Below are positions 25,025 to 33,447 of a stretch of 64,000 nucleotides of DNA, one piece after another. The stretch lies in NCBI GenBank assembly GCA_024693065.1, contig JAILLP010000023.1:1-64000 (forward strand), in the 5' to 3' direction. A program made the translations under genes and the position numbers. This stretch comes from Paludibacteraceae bacterium (lineage in GTDB: Bacteria > Bacteroidota > Bacteroidia > Bacteroidales > Paludibacteraceae). Position 1 is the first letter of the stretch; each line of letters opens with the position of its first letter. The notes below the pieces were generated by a model. The model ran no database searches and had not been told where the DNA came from. It saw only the letters and a program-made list of their open reading frames with translations.

Positions 25025-26743
25025 TTATTCCACTAGGATCTTTATGCTCCTCTTTTCACCCTCTTGGCATATCTCCGCAATGATGATTTGTCCTTTGTAT
25101 ATACGTAGATCGATGGTTCCCCCCGAGTTGTTCGTTGACGCCGCAATGAGTTCGCCTTTTAAGTTGTAGAGAGTTGCCTTCTCGCTCTTGCGGAGGTGCA
25201 GTTGCCCGTCGCTCAGGTGGATGTAAGTCTCTTGTGGAGCGTCGTTCAAACCATTCCCTTTTCTCTCCTTGTAGACAAACCGTCCGATTTTGTTCGCTCC
25301 GAATGCCGCATCGTATTGTGCGGACGGATTGCCGAATTGTATGCAGTGGTAATTTTTGTCGCTCTTGTGGTCACCATATTCTGAGATTCGGATGAATAGC
25401 TCGTACGTGCCTTCCGTCATCTCTTGCGGAATCTCCAAGTGTGCGCTTAGGGTTGTTGTCTCCCTTGAAAGCCACTCCATGGGGTCGACAGGGTTTTTCG
25501 GAAGCACTTCGTGGCTCTCCGTCTCTCCCTTGAAGATGAACGAGACGATCGCTTTGCGGGTGAGGTTGCCGAACCCTACGTTCTCTATGCCCAGCGTCAC
25601 GTCGATGCCATTCTCTCCTGCCGGGGCGGTGTCGATCGTAGCGCTCCGAAGGATGAAGCGGTAGCCCAGGTGGTTCTCCACGTAGGTGTAACCATCCTTT
25701 CCGTTGTATTCGGGGTCGTCGCCATCGAAGGTGATCTCCTTCCATCCGAGGATGGTGGGTTGGTGCCATTCGTAGTTGAGGTAGGAGGTGTGGGTGCGGA
25801 AACCCTCTTGGGAGAGGTAGGCTGGGGTGTTGATTGGTTCGTCACCGTTGTAGTTGGCGACGAGCTCTCCGCCGTAGGGCGTGTGCTTCGAGTAGGTCTC
25901 GAGCCATTGCACCATCATCTCGCGGGTCATCTGATGTCCGCTTTCTCCCATGCCGATAGTGCCCAAGTCGCTGTAGGAGCCCAGATAGCCGTCGTTGTAC
26001 ATGCCGACGCGCAGGAGGGTGTCCCCTTTCGCCGCAAGGGCATTCTGGAACGCTTCCGAGTGGATGTCGAAGCCCGAGTAGTTGCCTCCCTTGTTGACAC
26101 CCAGCCAAACCGCCACGATGTCGGGACGGCGCACGCCGATCTTGATCTCTGGAGGGGTGCGTCGGAGCAGAGTCTGCAGCGCCTCCGCAATGTTCTCGTT
26201 GCTGCCCACGTTGCTGGAGTGCATCTCGCCCCAACTGCCGTACATGCCCAGCTCCACGAAGGTGATGACGTCCGTGTTGCGGGCGTAGACTTCTCCCAAC
26301 TGCTTCAGGTGACCGAGGATGACGGACTGCTCCGGGTCGCATTTGGTCGAGCCGTTGAACCAAGGGTCGTAGGCGAAGCGCACGATGGCTGTTTTCCCAC
26401 GTTGGCGCACGGCGTCCAGCGTCGCCTCGAATGCATCCAAGGCATCTTGGGTGAGTGGTCGGGAGACCCCGAAGGTGGTGTCGCCCGTCTCCTCGTTGAC
26501 GCTCAGCACCGCTTTGTCGGAGAATTCCGAGATGTCCATCCTGAGGTGGGAGATGTTGCCCCATGTGCTTGCTGGATGATTTCCTTCCGTCTTCAGATGT
26601 AGGCCTTGGGTTCGGTAGAATCCGATGCCGGGGTTCTCTAAGCTCTCTAAAGCGTCTGTGTAGTCCAATTCCTGCGGAACGGGTGCCGCATGGAGCGTTA
26701 AGCCTAAGAAAAGAAGGCCTGCGAAGGTGATGGTTCTTATCAT
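25025..26743 (-). CDS. Secreted DUF4874/DUF4832 protein with T9SS-like tail
   Basis: 572 aa, signal peptide MIRTITFAGLLFLGLTLHA. The N-terminal half matches DUF4874 in style (LENPGIGFYRTQG, LRMDISEFSDKAVLSVNEETGD, TAIVRFAYDP, ITFVELGMYGSWGEMHSS). The middle resembles DUF4832 (YNDGYLGSYSDLGTIG, ELVANYNGDEPIN, YLNYEWHQPTILGWKE, YVENHLGYRFILRSATI). The end (LRKSEKATLYNLKGELIAAS to RSIKILVE) follows the T9SS type-A sorting pattern, so it is probably exported to the surface. The layout suggests a glycoside-hydrolase-like barrel, but no activity is established. The gene is visibly more GC-rich than the array beside it, which produces long antisense ORFs. Confidence 0.75.
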   Translation of the reverse strand: MIRTITFAGLLFLGLTLHAAPVPQELDYTDALESLENPGIGFYRTQGLHLKTEGNHPASTWGNISHLRMDISEFSDKAVLSVNEETGDTTFGVSRPLTQDALDAFEATLDAVRQRGKTAIVRFAYDPWFNGSTKCDPEQSVILGHLKQLGEVYARNTDVITFVELGMYGSWGEMHSSNVGSNENIAEALQTLLRRTPPEIKIGVRRPDIVAVWLGVNKGGNYSGFDIHSEAFQNALAAKGDTLLRVGMYNDGYLGSYSDLGTIGMGESGHQMTREMMVQWLETYSKHTPYGGELVANYNGDEPINTPAYLSQEGFRTHTSYLNYEWHQPTILGWKEITFDGDDPEYNGKDGYTYVENHLGYRFILRSATIDTAPAGENGIDVTLGIENVGFGNLTRKAIVSFIFKGETESHEVLPKNPVDPMEWLSRETTTLSAHLEIPQEMTEGTYELFIRISEYGDHKSDKNYHCIQFGNPSAQYDAAFGANKIGRFVYKERKGNGLNDAPQETYIHLSDGQLHLRKSEKATLYNLKGELIAASTNNSGGTIDLRIYKGQIIIAEICQEGEKRSIKILVE

Positions 26744-26833
26744 GATCGTCGTATGTTAGTCCTGCGGAGGATATCAACCCTCGACGCATGGTCGTTATCA
26801 ATTCCCTAATGTACGGAAAATTTGCATTCCACG

Positions 26834-26864
26834 TTTGATTTTAGTGATTTAAATGCTATGTTTG
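26834..26864 (+). promoter_or_regulatory. Promoter of array genes 1-2
   Basis: -33 TTTG (26834-26837), 19-nt spacer, -7 TATGTTTG (26857-26864), 27 nt before the gene 1 start. Confidence 0.7.
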
Positions 26865-26891
26865 TGATGATAAGTACTTCAACAAACCCTT

Positions 26892-28967
26892 ATGGCAAAA
26901 AAACTTCTTCTCTTTATCGGTCTGCTTTCCCTCTTCGTGTGGAATGTTGAGGCTCGGAAGCGAAGTCCGTTCCGGTTGGAGAATGATTCCATCCTGCATA
27001 TCTGCTCAAATGTTCAGGAGCGGTATTATGAAGACATGTGCATCTCTCTAGAAATTGGCATGCCATTTTATTACACATCAGTTATAATTGATGAAGGGGT
27101 GGATTCCGCATGGGTTTATATTCCCTATGGATATGGTTCTACACCTCTTCCCGTAAGGTTGTTGAGCATTCCCTCCTCTTTGAAGTTCTTTATTTGGGAT
27201 GGTCCTTCTATAAAGAAAGTACAGTTGAATCCTAAGAATCCATACCTGCGTTGGAAGAATGGCGCTTTGTATAGCCGAGACATGAAGAATCTTTATTTTG
27301 GGCATTTGGAAGAAAATGGTGATTCCGTCTTTCAAGTACCTGAGACGGTGGAGAATATATGGGGAATCCCTGATGGTCATTTCTCGAAAGTCATCATTCC
27401 TGAGCGTTGTAAGAAGACTCCTGGTTATATCGATTGTGACACATTGATTATTCATTCAACTCATTCCCTGGATTGTTTGGATGACCATGTGATGTCGAAG
27501 CTTTCCTATCTGTACTGTCTCTCCGATTCTGTTGTGGCGCATATTTTGATGGAGGATTTATGGAAAAGTATCAGATGGAAGTTTGGACGTGATATTGATA
27601 TAGGAAAGATCCATTGTCCCAATTATGATATACGCAAGCGGGATACAAGTTGGATGCGGGAGAGTTATCGCCTGACTTGTGTCATGGAGGATGGTGACAC
27701 ATTGGTGGGAGTTGATACGATTTCTTCGGGAAGGAGTATTCAGTCGGTGATGATAGAGGGTATAGCGGACGAAAATGTGCGGTTTTGTAGGTATAATGAT
27801 ACCTATCACTTTTATGTCACCACGTATGACACGTTGTATCGTCTGCCATTGGAGGTCTTTGTGAAACCAAAGGAGCGGAAGCCTGAACCGAAATGTAGTG
27901 ATTTCGGCGAGGTGCGTGATTCCGTCTTCATCATTCGTGAGGGGGTGGATTCTTTGCCCTATTTGAGCAACAGGCCATCTTCCTTCCGGAAGGTGATTAT
28001 CCCGAAGTCAATGCGTTATATGGAAGGAGGTATCACCTGTGATAGTGTATTTATCTATTCCGACTCGTTACATGGAGCGTATTATATCGATGCGGATTAT
28101 TATTATGTGGAGAATGAGCAGCTCTATTTGTCGATTAAGCGATGGCTTATGAAGGATCGATCGGCTGTGGTCTATTCCCCCAATTATGGTATCCGCAAAC
28201 GAGACCTGTCGTTGCAGAAGAATACGAATCCTCCGATTTGGAAGGATGAACTAGGTAATGTTATTGATTTATCGAACCTCCGTCCCACAAACTATTGCGG
28301 CAAATATTTGCAGCTGACGATTGAAGGTATCAACCCTCGGAATTTGAGTGTTTCTTATGAATGGAAGGGTTATAAACGTAAGATGGTGTATAGTTGGAAA
28401 AAAGACAAAGATGGTTCAAAAAAGTTATTCTGGAGGTTGCCTGCTGCTGCGTATGGCGATTTGGAGTTGGAGTATGCGGTCTGGACGTATGACACTTTGC
28501 TGACCCTTCCGCAAAAGACGCAAATCAGGTATGTGAAACAAGATGGCTCTCCTTGGGGGGACGATTTTGACTCGATGGGATCGTGCCTCTATTATGTGCC
28601 GAGGGGAGAAACCTGTGAATCCTTGATGAAGTCGGGGAAGAAAATTAAGTGTTGGAAATCTGGGGATACGATACCTCGGCGGTATTTGAAACGGTTGGCC
28701 TTGGGCGCTTTGTATAAGAATGGAGAGTGTGGATCTATGGGTGGCAAAATCAACTACCTTTTGGATTGGAAAGACAATCGGAATTATCTCTATAATAGTG
28801 GACCATATACTTTGCACTTAGAAGATTTGATTCCTAAAAACCCTTTTGTGCAGATTCCTCCCAACCACCCTAGGGAGGTGTGGATGTTGGATATACGTCA
28901 ACTCGCTGATAATTGTTTTTGTCTTTGTAGGACTTGGCTCCCCATGCACTTTTACGTAGGCAGGTGA
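26892..28967 (+). CDS. Array paralogue 1: secreted bimodular protein with LRR-like segment
   Basis: 691 aa, signal peptide MAKKLLLFIGLLSLFVWNVEA. Two related modules. The first (about 60-330) has IIDEGVDSAWVYIP, LLSIPSSLKFF, NPKNPYLRWKNGALYSRDMKNLYF (BspA-type leucine-rich pattern), VPETVENIW, CDTLIIHSTHSL, YLYCLSDSVV, CPNYDIRKRDTSWMRES, and TYDTLYRLPLEVF. The second repeats much of this (IREGVDSLPYL, CDSVFIYSDSL, YYVENEQLYLSI, SPNYGIRKRDLSLQKN, IEGINPRNLSV, VWTYDTLLTLP). The C-terminus ends MHFYVGR. No enzyme motif and no T9SS tail. Known BspA-like proteins are surface adhesins; that role is inferred only from the repeat style. Confidence 0.75.
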   Translation: MAKKLLLFIGLLSLFVWNVEARKRSPFRLENDSILHICSNVQERYYEDMCISLEIGMPFYYTSVIIDEGVDSAWVYIPYGYGSTPLPVRLLSIPSSLKFFIWDGPSIKKVQLNPKNPYLRWKNGALYSRDMKNLYFGHLEENGDSVFQVPETVENIWGIPDGHFSKVIIPERCKKTPGYIDCDTLIIHSTHSLDCLDDHVMSKLSYLYCLSDSVVAHILMEDLWKSIRWKFGRDIDIGKIHCPNYDIRKRDTSWMRESYRLTCVMEDGDTLVGVDTISSGRSIQSVMIEGIADENVRFCRYNDTYHFYVTTYDTLYRLPLEVFVKPKERKPEPKCSDFGEVRDSVFIIREGVDSLPYLSNRPSSFRKVIIPKSMRYMEGGITCDSVFIYSDSLHGAYYIDADYYYVENEQLYLSIKRWLMKDRSAVVYSPNYGIRKRDLSLQKNTNPPIWKDELGNVIDLSNLRPTNYCGKYLQLTIEGINPRNLSVSYEWKGYKRKMVYSWKKDKDGSKKLFWRLPAAAYGDLELEYAVWTYDTLLTLPQKTQIRYVKQDGSPWGDDFDSMGSCLYYVPRGETCESLMKSGKKIKCWKSGDTIPRRYLKRLALGALYKNGECGSMGGKINYLLDWKDNRNYLYNSGPYTLHLEDLIPKNPFVQIPPNHPREVWMLDIRQLADNCFCLCRTWLPMHFYVGR

Positions 28968-29003
28968 TGTGGGATTATAAAAATAGTAGAAATAATCAAT
29001 CAT

Positions 29004-31127
29004 ATGGCAAAAAAACTTCTTCTCGTTATCGGTCTGCTTTCCCTCTTCGTGTGGAATGTTGAGGCTCGGAAGCGAAGCCCGTTCCGTTTGGAGAATGATA
29101 CCATCCTGCATATCTGCTCCAACCTCTCGGAGATGGATTGTATGGCTTACGGTGCGAGTGATAGAATTGATCAAAGTGATTCTCCTTCTGATTATTTTAC
29201 TACTTATCCCTATTGGCGCATTAAGAACATAGTGATAGACGAAGGGGTTGACTCTGTTTACTTTGGCTTGTATCTTATTTCGGCAAAGAGGCTGAGTATC
29301 CCTTCTTCGTTGAAATACTTGTATTTTTCTCAGGAAGTGCCTCCCGGATTGGAAGAGGTACGGTTGAATGCCAAGAATCCCTATTATCGATGGGAGAATG
29401 GCACATTGTATAATTGCGATAAGACCCAGCTCTATTTTATGCTGCCAAGTGCGGTGGATTCCGTGTTGCAATTCCCTGAAACGGTGGAACATGTATGGAA
29501 TCTTCCTGAACGCTATTACCCGAAAGACACGCTTTACTTGAAAGACCTTCCATCGAGACATTGGGAAGGATATTTGGAGCGTTATCCGAAAGACATTCAT
29601 TACTCGAAAATTGTCTTCCCAAGGCATTGTAAGAAATATCCGGAGTATCTTCCTTCTTGCGATTCATTGATCATTCTGTCGGAACATTGTCCGGAATGGT
29701 TGGAAGAGGTCGCGGAAAATGTTTCCTACCTGTACTGCCATTCCGATTCTGTCTTATTACATATCTTGCAGGAGAATGCAGGGCGTAGTACCCATACCCA
29801 TAGTACTGAATGGAATTTTAGAGATAAAGGAAAGTTCCATAGCCCCAATTATGATATACGCAAGCGGGATACGAGTTGGATGCGGGAGAGTTATCGCCTG
29901 ATTTGCGTCACGGAGAATGGTGACACGCTAGTGGGTGTCGATTCGATTCCATCAAATTGGCGACGCTTGGGAATTGAGGGAATAGCGGACGAGAATGTGC
30001 GATTCGACAATCAGGATGGTCGCTATTGCTTCTATGTCGCAACGTATGACACATTATATCGCCTGCCGTTGGAAGTTTATAAAAAACCGACGGAGTCAGA
30101 ACTTGAACTTATTGAATATAAATCTAAACCGAAATGGAGTTTTTATGGCGAGGTGAGGGACTCCGTGTTCACTATCCGTGAGGGGGTGGATTCTTTGTTC
30201 CGTATGTGGTGGAACGATCTACCTCCCCTTCAAAAGGCAATCATCCCGAAGTCAATGCATTATATAGAAGATCATATCACCTGTGATAGTGTGTTTATCT
30301 ATTCCGACTCGTTGTGTGGCGGATTGGGTTATAATACGTGGTATTTTATCGATGCGGATTATTATTATGTGGAGAATGAGCAACTCTATTTGTCGCTTAG
30401 ACGTTGGCTTAAGAGGGAAAGACGATCGGCCGTGGCCTATTCACCTAATGCGGATATCCGCAAACGTGATATGACATTGCAACAGAACATGAATAAACCA
30501 GTTTGGAAGGATGGAAAGGGCAATGAACTAATGGATATGACTTGTTGCTCCGCAAAGCTCATGGCTGGGTTACATTTTGAAATAGAGGGAATTAATCCTC
30601 AGAATTTATGGGCGTTTTCACAGAGAAAGAATATAGAAAATGGTGGCATAATCTACGAAATGGAGTATTCGGTTTGGACCTATGACACATTGTTGCCTCT
30701 CCAGCAAAAGGACACGCTCAAATTGGTGAAGCGGGACGGAACACCTTGGACGGGAGGGTACAATCGGAAGGAGTGTGTGCTATATTATGTTCCTAAGGGG
30801 GAGTCTAGGCTTTCGTCGTTAGAATCAAGGGATTCTATTCGGGTATGGAGGTCGGGTGATACGATTCCTCGTCGGTATGCAAACCGTTTGGCGTTTGGAT
30901 TCATACTCACAAACGGGGAGTATGATCCTTCGCTTGTTATAAAGTGTGGAGTGATATACTTGGACAAACGGAATTATTTCGGGAATGGAGAGTTAATTAA
31001 AGTTGACGATGGAATCTGGGAATCTCCGAGGCAGTACAAGGAATTATGGTTGGAACATGTTCTGGAATATAGCCCTAATTGTATTCCCAAGGTGTATCCT
31101 CCTATGCATTTCTACGTAGGCAGATAG
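29004..31127 (+). CDS. Array paralogue 2
   Basis: 707 aa, following gene 1 by 36 nt without a clear promoter, so probably cotranscribed. Its first 80 nt or so are almost identical to gene 1 (a few differences), giving signal MAKKLLLVIGLLSLFVWNVEA. After the shared RSPFRLENDTILHICSNLSEMD segment it follows genes 3 and 4 in its LRR-like part (IVIDEGVDSVYFG, VRLNAKNPYYRWENGTLYNCDKTQLYF). Both copies of the xPNxDIRKRD word are present. It ends PPMHFYVGR. The mosaic of similarities suggests recombination among array members. Confidence 0.75.
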   Translation: MAKKLLLVIGLLSLFVWNVEARKRSPFRLENDTILHICSNLSEMDCMAYGASDRIDQSDSPSDYFTTYPYWRIKNIVIDEGVDSVYFGLYLISAKRLSIPSSLKYLYFSQEVPPGLEEVRLNAKNPYYRWENGTLYNCDKTQLYFMLPSAVDSVLQFPETVEHVWNLPERYYPKDTLYLKDLPSRHWEGYLERYPKDIHYSKIVFPRHCKKYPEYLPSCDSLIILSEHCPEWLEEVAENVSYLYCHSDSVLLHILQENAGRSTHTHSTEWNFRDKGKFHSPNYDIRKRDTSWMRESYRLICVTENGDTLVGVDSIPSNWRRLGIEGIADENVRFDNQDGRYCFYVATYDTLYRLPLEVYKKPTESELELIEYKSKPKWSFYGEVRDSVFTIREGVDSLFRMWWNDLPPLQKAIIPKSMHYIEDHITCDSVFIYSDSLCGGLGYNTWYFIDADYYYVENEQLYLSLRRWLKRERRSAVAYSPNADIRKRDMTLQQNMNKPVWKDGKGNELMDMTCCSAKLMAGLHFEIEGINPQNLWAFSQRKNIENGGIIYEMEYSVWTYDTLLPLQQKDTLKLVKRDGTPWTGGYNRKECVLYYVPKGESRLSSLESRDSIRVWRSGDTIPRRYANRLAFGFILTNGEYDPSLVIKCGVIYLDKRNYFGNGELIKVDDGIWESPRQYKELWLEHVLEYSPNCIPKVYPPMHFYVGR

Positions 31128-31156
31128 TGTTTCCCGTAGTTGATGTATTATGTTGA

Positions 31157-31187
31157 TTGGTCAATACCCTTAAATATTCTATATTTG
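31157..31187 (+). promoter_or_regulatory. Promoter of array gene 3
   Basis: -33 TTG (31157-31159), 20-nt spacer, -7 TATATTTG (31180-31187). Confidence 0.65.
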
Positions 31188-31217
31188 TGATAAAGTATAA
31201 TTCGTCATCGTATCGTT

Positions 31218-33344
31218 ATGAGGAAAACACTTTTTTATCTTTTCGTTGTAATTTCATTTCTTTCCTTTGGGTCTGCCGAGGCCAAACAGAAGCATCCTTT
31301 TAGGGTGGAGAATGATACCATCCTGCATATCTGTTCGAACCTTTCGGAGATGGATTGCTGGTCTTTCAGTGCGTATGTAAATAATATTGATGACTGTATT
31401 TATTTTATTTTTCCTTATTGGCACCTTAAGAACATAGTGATAGACGAAGGGGTTGATTCTGTATATCTTGACATGGATCTGATTTCAGCAAAGAGGTTGA
31501 GTATCCCTTCATCGCTGAAAACCTTGTACTTCCCAGTTGTGCCTCCTGGATTGAAAGAGGTGCGATTGAGTCTCAAGAACCCCTATATGCGATGGGAGAA
31601 TAACGCATTGTACAACCAAGATAAGACTTGTCTCTATTTTATTCTACCCAATGAGGGGGATTCGGTGTTGCAAATCCCCGAAACGGTGAAACAGGTGTGG
31701 AACCTTCCTACCATATATTATTCGAAAGACATTGATAACCTGAGAGACCTTCCCTCTAAATGTTGGGAGGATTTTCGGGAACGTTATCTGAAATACCTTC
31801 GATATTCGAAGATTGTTTTCCCAAAGCAATGTGAAAGATATCCGGAACATATTCCTTCTTGCGACTCATTAATCATCCAGTCGGAGCATTGCCCGAAATT
31901 GTCAGAATATGATGTGGAAAGATCCTCTTACCTGTATTGTCTTTCCGATTCTTTCGTGACGCATCTTTTTATGAATGATTCGTGGAATCGTATCAGGGGA
32001 TATAAAGATATTATTGATAGAGGAAAGATTTATTGTCCCAATTATGATGTACGTAAGCGAGATACGAGTTGGATGCGGGAGAGTTATCGCCTAACTTGCA
32101 TCCTGGATAATGGTGATACATTAGTGGGGGTCGATACCATTCCTTCGGGAAGGTACATTGAGTCGGCGAAAATAGAGGGAATAGCGGATGAGAACGTGGA
32201 ACGCAGGAAGGAGGATGATGTCTATCGGTTCTATATCCCTACGTATGACACGGTGTATCGCCTGCCGTTGGAGGTCTATGTAAAACAAAAAAAAACAAAG
32301 TCAGATCCAGAGTCGAAATGGAGTGATTACGGTGAGGTGAAAGACTCCGTGCTTACTATTCGTGAGGATGTGGATTCTTTGCCGAATCTGCATGGTTCCT
32401 TCCGTAAAGTGATCATCCCGAAGCGTACGTGTTATTTGGAATGCTCCATCAAATGTGATAGTGCGTTTATCTATTCTGATTCGTTGGAGACTTTGTCTCG
32501 TTATGGGTCGAATGAAATTGATGCGAATTATTATTACGTGGAGAATGAGGAGCCCTATTTGTCGCTTAGATGTAGCCTTATTGAGAGTAAATCGACCGAG
32601 GTCTATTGCCCTCATGCGGATATCAGCAAACGAAATATGGAGTGGCAACAGAACTTGAAACCTATATGGATGGACAGAAATGGCAAAGTAACGGATTTGA
32701 CCTATCACCCCTTGACCTACAGAACATACCTGAAGGTGGTAGTTGATGGAATGAGGTTCAATTATAATTTATATGTGTTTGATTGCCAAAGGGACCGTTA
32801 TTTGCGTGGAGGTGTTTCTCAGCATGAATTTATAAATGATGGCAAAACCGCTGATCTGGAGTATGCAGTTTGGACCTATGACACCTTGTTACCTATCCAG
32901 CACAAAGACACGGTCAGATTGGTGAAGCGGGATGGATCACCTTGGGGGGTAGGTTACGAAAGGAAAGAGTGTGTGCTCTATTATGTTCCAAAGGGCGAAA
33001 CAAGAGAGTCAATATTAGAATCAGGGAAGCAGCCACTTCTGATATGGAGGTCGGGCGATACGATTCCTCGACGATATCTAAAACGTTTGGCGTTCGGATT
33101 CATACTTGAAAACGAGGATTGCAATCTTTCGGGCTCAATGTACTATAAAGTTATATATTTGAACAAACGGAACTATCTCGACGTTTGTTATAAAGAAAAA
33201 TTTCTGGTTGTAAATAAAAAGGATGGACCCTATTCTGGAATCATGAAAATCCCGAATTGGTACAAGGAATTTTGGTTCTCTGACTTGCAGGAATTTTATC
33301 CAGATCGAGGGCATCTTCCTATGCATTTTTACATAGGCAAGTAG
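31218..33344 (+). CDS. Array paralogue 3
   Basis: 708 aa, signal peptide MRKTLFYLFVVISFLSFGSAEA, a different leader from genes 1 and 2. The mature N-terminus rejoins the family at FRVENDTILHICSNLSEMD. Two modules as in the others: IVIDEGVDSVYLD, VRLSLKNPYMRWENNALYNQDKTCLYF, CPNYDVRKRDTSWMRES, TYDTVYRLPLEVY, then IREDVDSLPNL, YYVENEEPYLSL, CPHADISKRNMEWQQN, AVWTYDTLLPIQ. It ends PMHFYIGK. It has its own promoter. Confidence 0.75.
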   Translation: MRKTLFYLFVVISFLSFGSAEAKQKHPFRVENDTILHICSNLSEMDCWSFSAYVNNIDDCIYFIFPYWHLKNIVIDEGVDSVYLDMDLISAKRLSIPSSLKTLYFPVVPPGLKEVRLSLKNPYMRWENNALYNQDKTCLYFILPNEGDSVLQIPETVKQVWNLPTIYYSKDIDNLRDLPSKCWEDFRERYLKYLRYSKIVFPKQCERYPEHIPSCDSLIIQSEHCPKLSEYDVERSSYLYCLSDSFVTHLFMNDSWNRIRGYKDIIDRGKIYCPNYDVRKRDTSWMRESYRLTCILDNGDTLVGVDTIPSGRYIESAKIEGIADENVERRKEDDVYRFYIPTYDTVYRLPLEVYVKQKKTKSDPESKWSDYGEVKDSVLTIREDVDSLPNLHGSFRKVIIPKRTCYLECSIKCDSAFIYSDSLETLSRYGSNEIDANYYYVENEEPYLSLRCSLIESKSTEVYCPHADISKRNMEWQQNLKPIWMDRNGKVTDLTYHPLTYRTYLKVVVDGMRFNYNLYVFDCQRDRYLRGGVSQHEFINDGKTADLEYAVWTYDTLLPIQHKDTVRLVKRDGSPWGVGYERKECVLYYVPKGETRESILESGKQPLLIWRSGDTIPRRYLKRLAFGFILENEDCNLSGSMYYKVIYLNKRNYLDVCYKEKFLVVNKKDGPYSGIMKIPNWYKEFWFSDLQEFYPDRGHLPMHFYIGK

Positions 33345-33387
33345 GAATGTGATTTCCCGTTTTCGTGGAGAATCATTTTAATTTTAA

Positions 33388-33418
33388 TTGGGCAATAAAT
33401 TCAAATATTTTATATTTG
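33388..33418 (+). promoter_or_regulatory. Promoter of array gene 4
   Basis: -33 TTG (33388-33390), 20-nt spacer, -7 TATATTTG (33411-33418). The track start TTG at 33388 is this -33 element, so translation starts at 33448. About 25 nt upstream of that ATG are shared with gene 3 (acaattcgtcatcgtatcgtt). Confidence 0.72.
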
Positions 33419-33447
33419 TAAAGAGTACAATTCGTCATCGTATCGTT

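Noticed and set aside
25511-26801. Overlapping 363- and 319-codon ORFs across the DUF4874/4832 gene
   Set aside because: They arise from high GC in a recognised gene and show Arg/His- or Val-rich low-complexity translations.
33388-33447. N-terminal extension of array gene 4
   Set aside because: The TTG start is the -33 promoter element and the signal peptide begins at 33448, as in gene 3.
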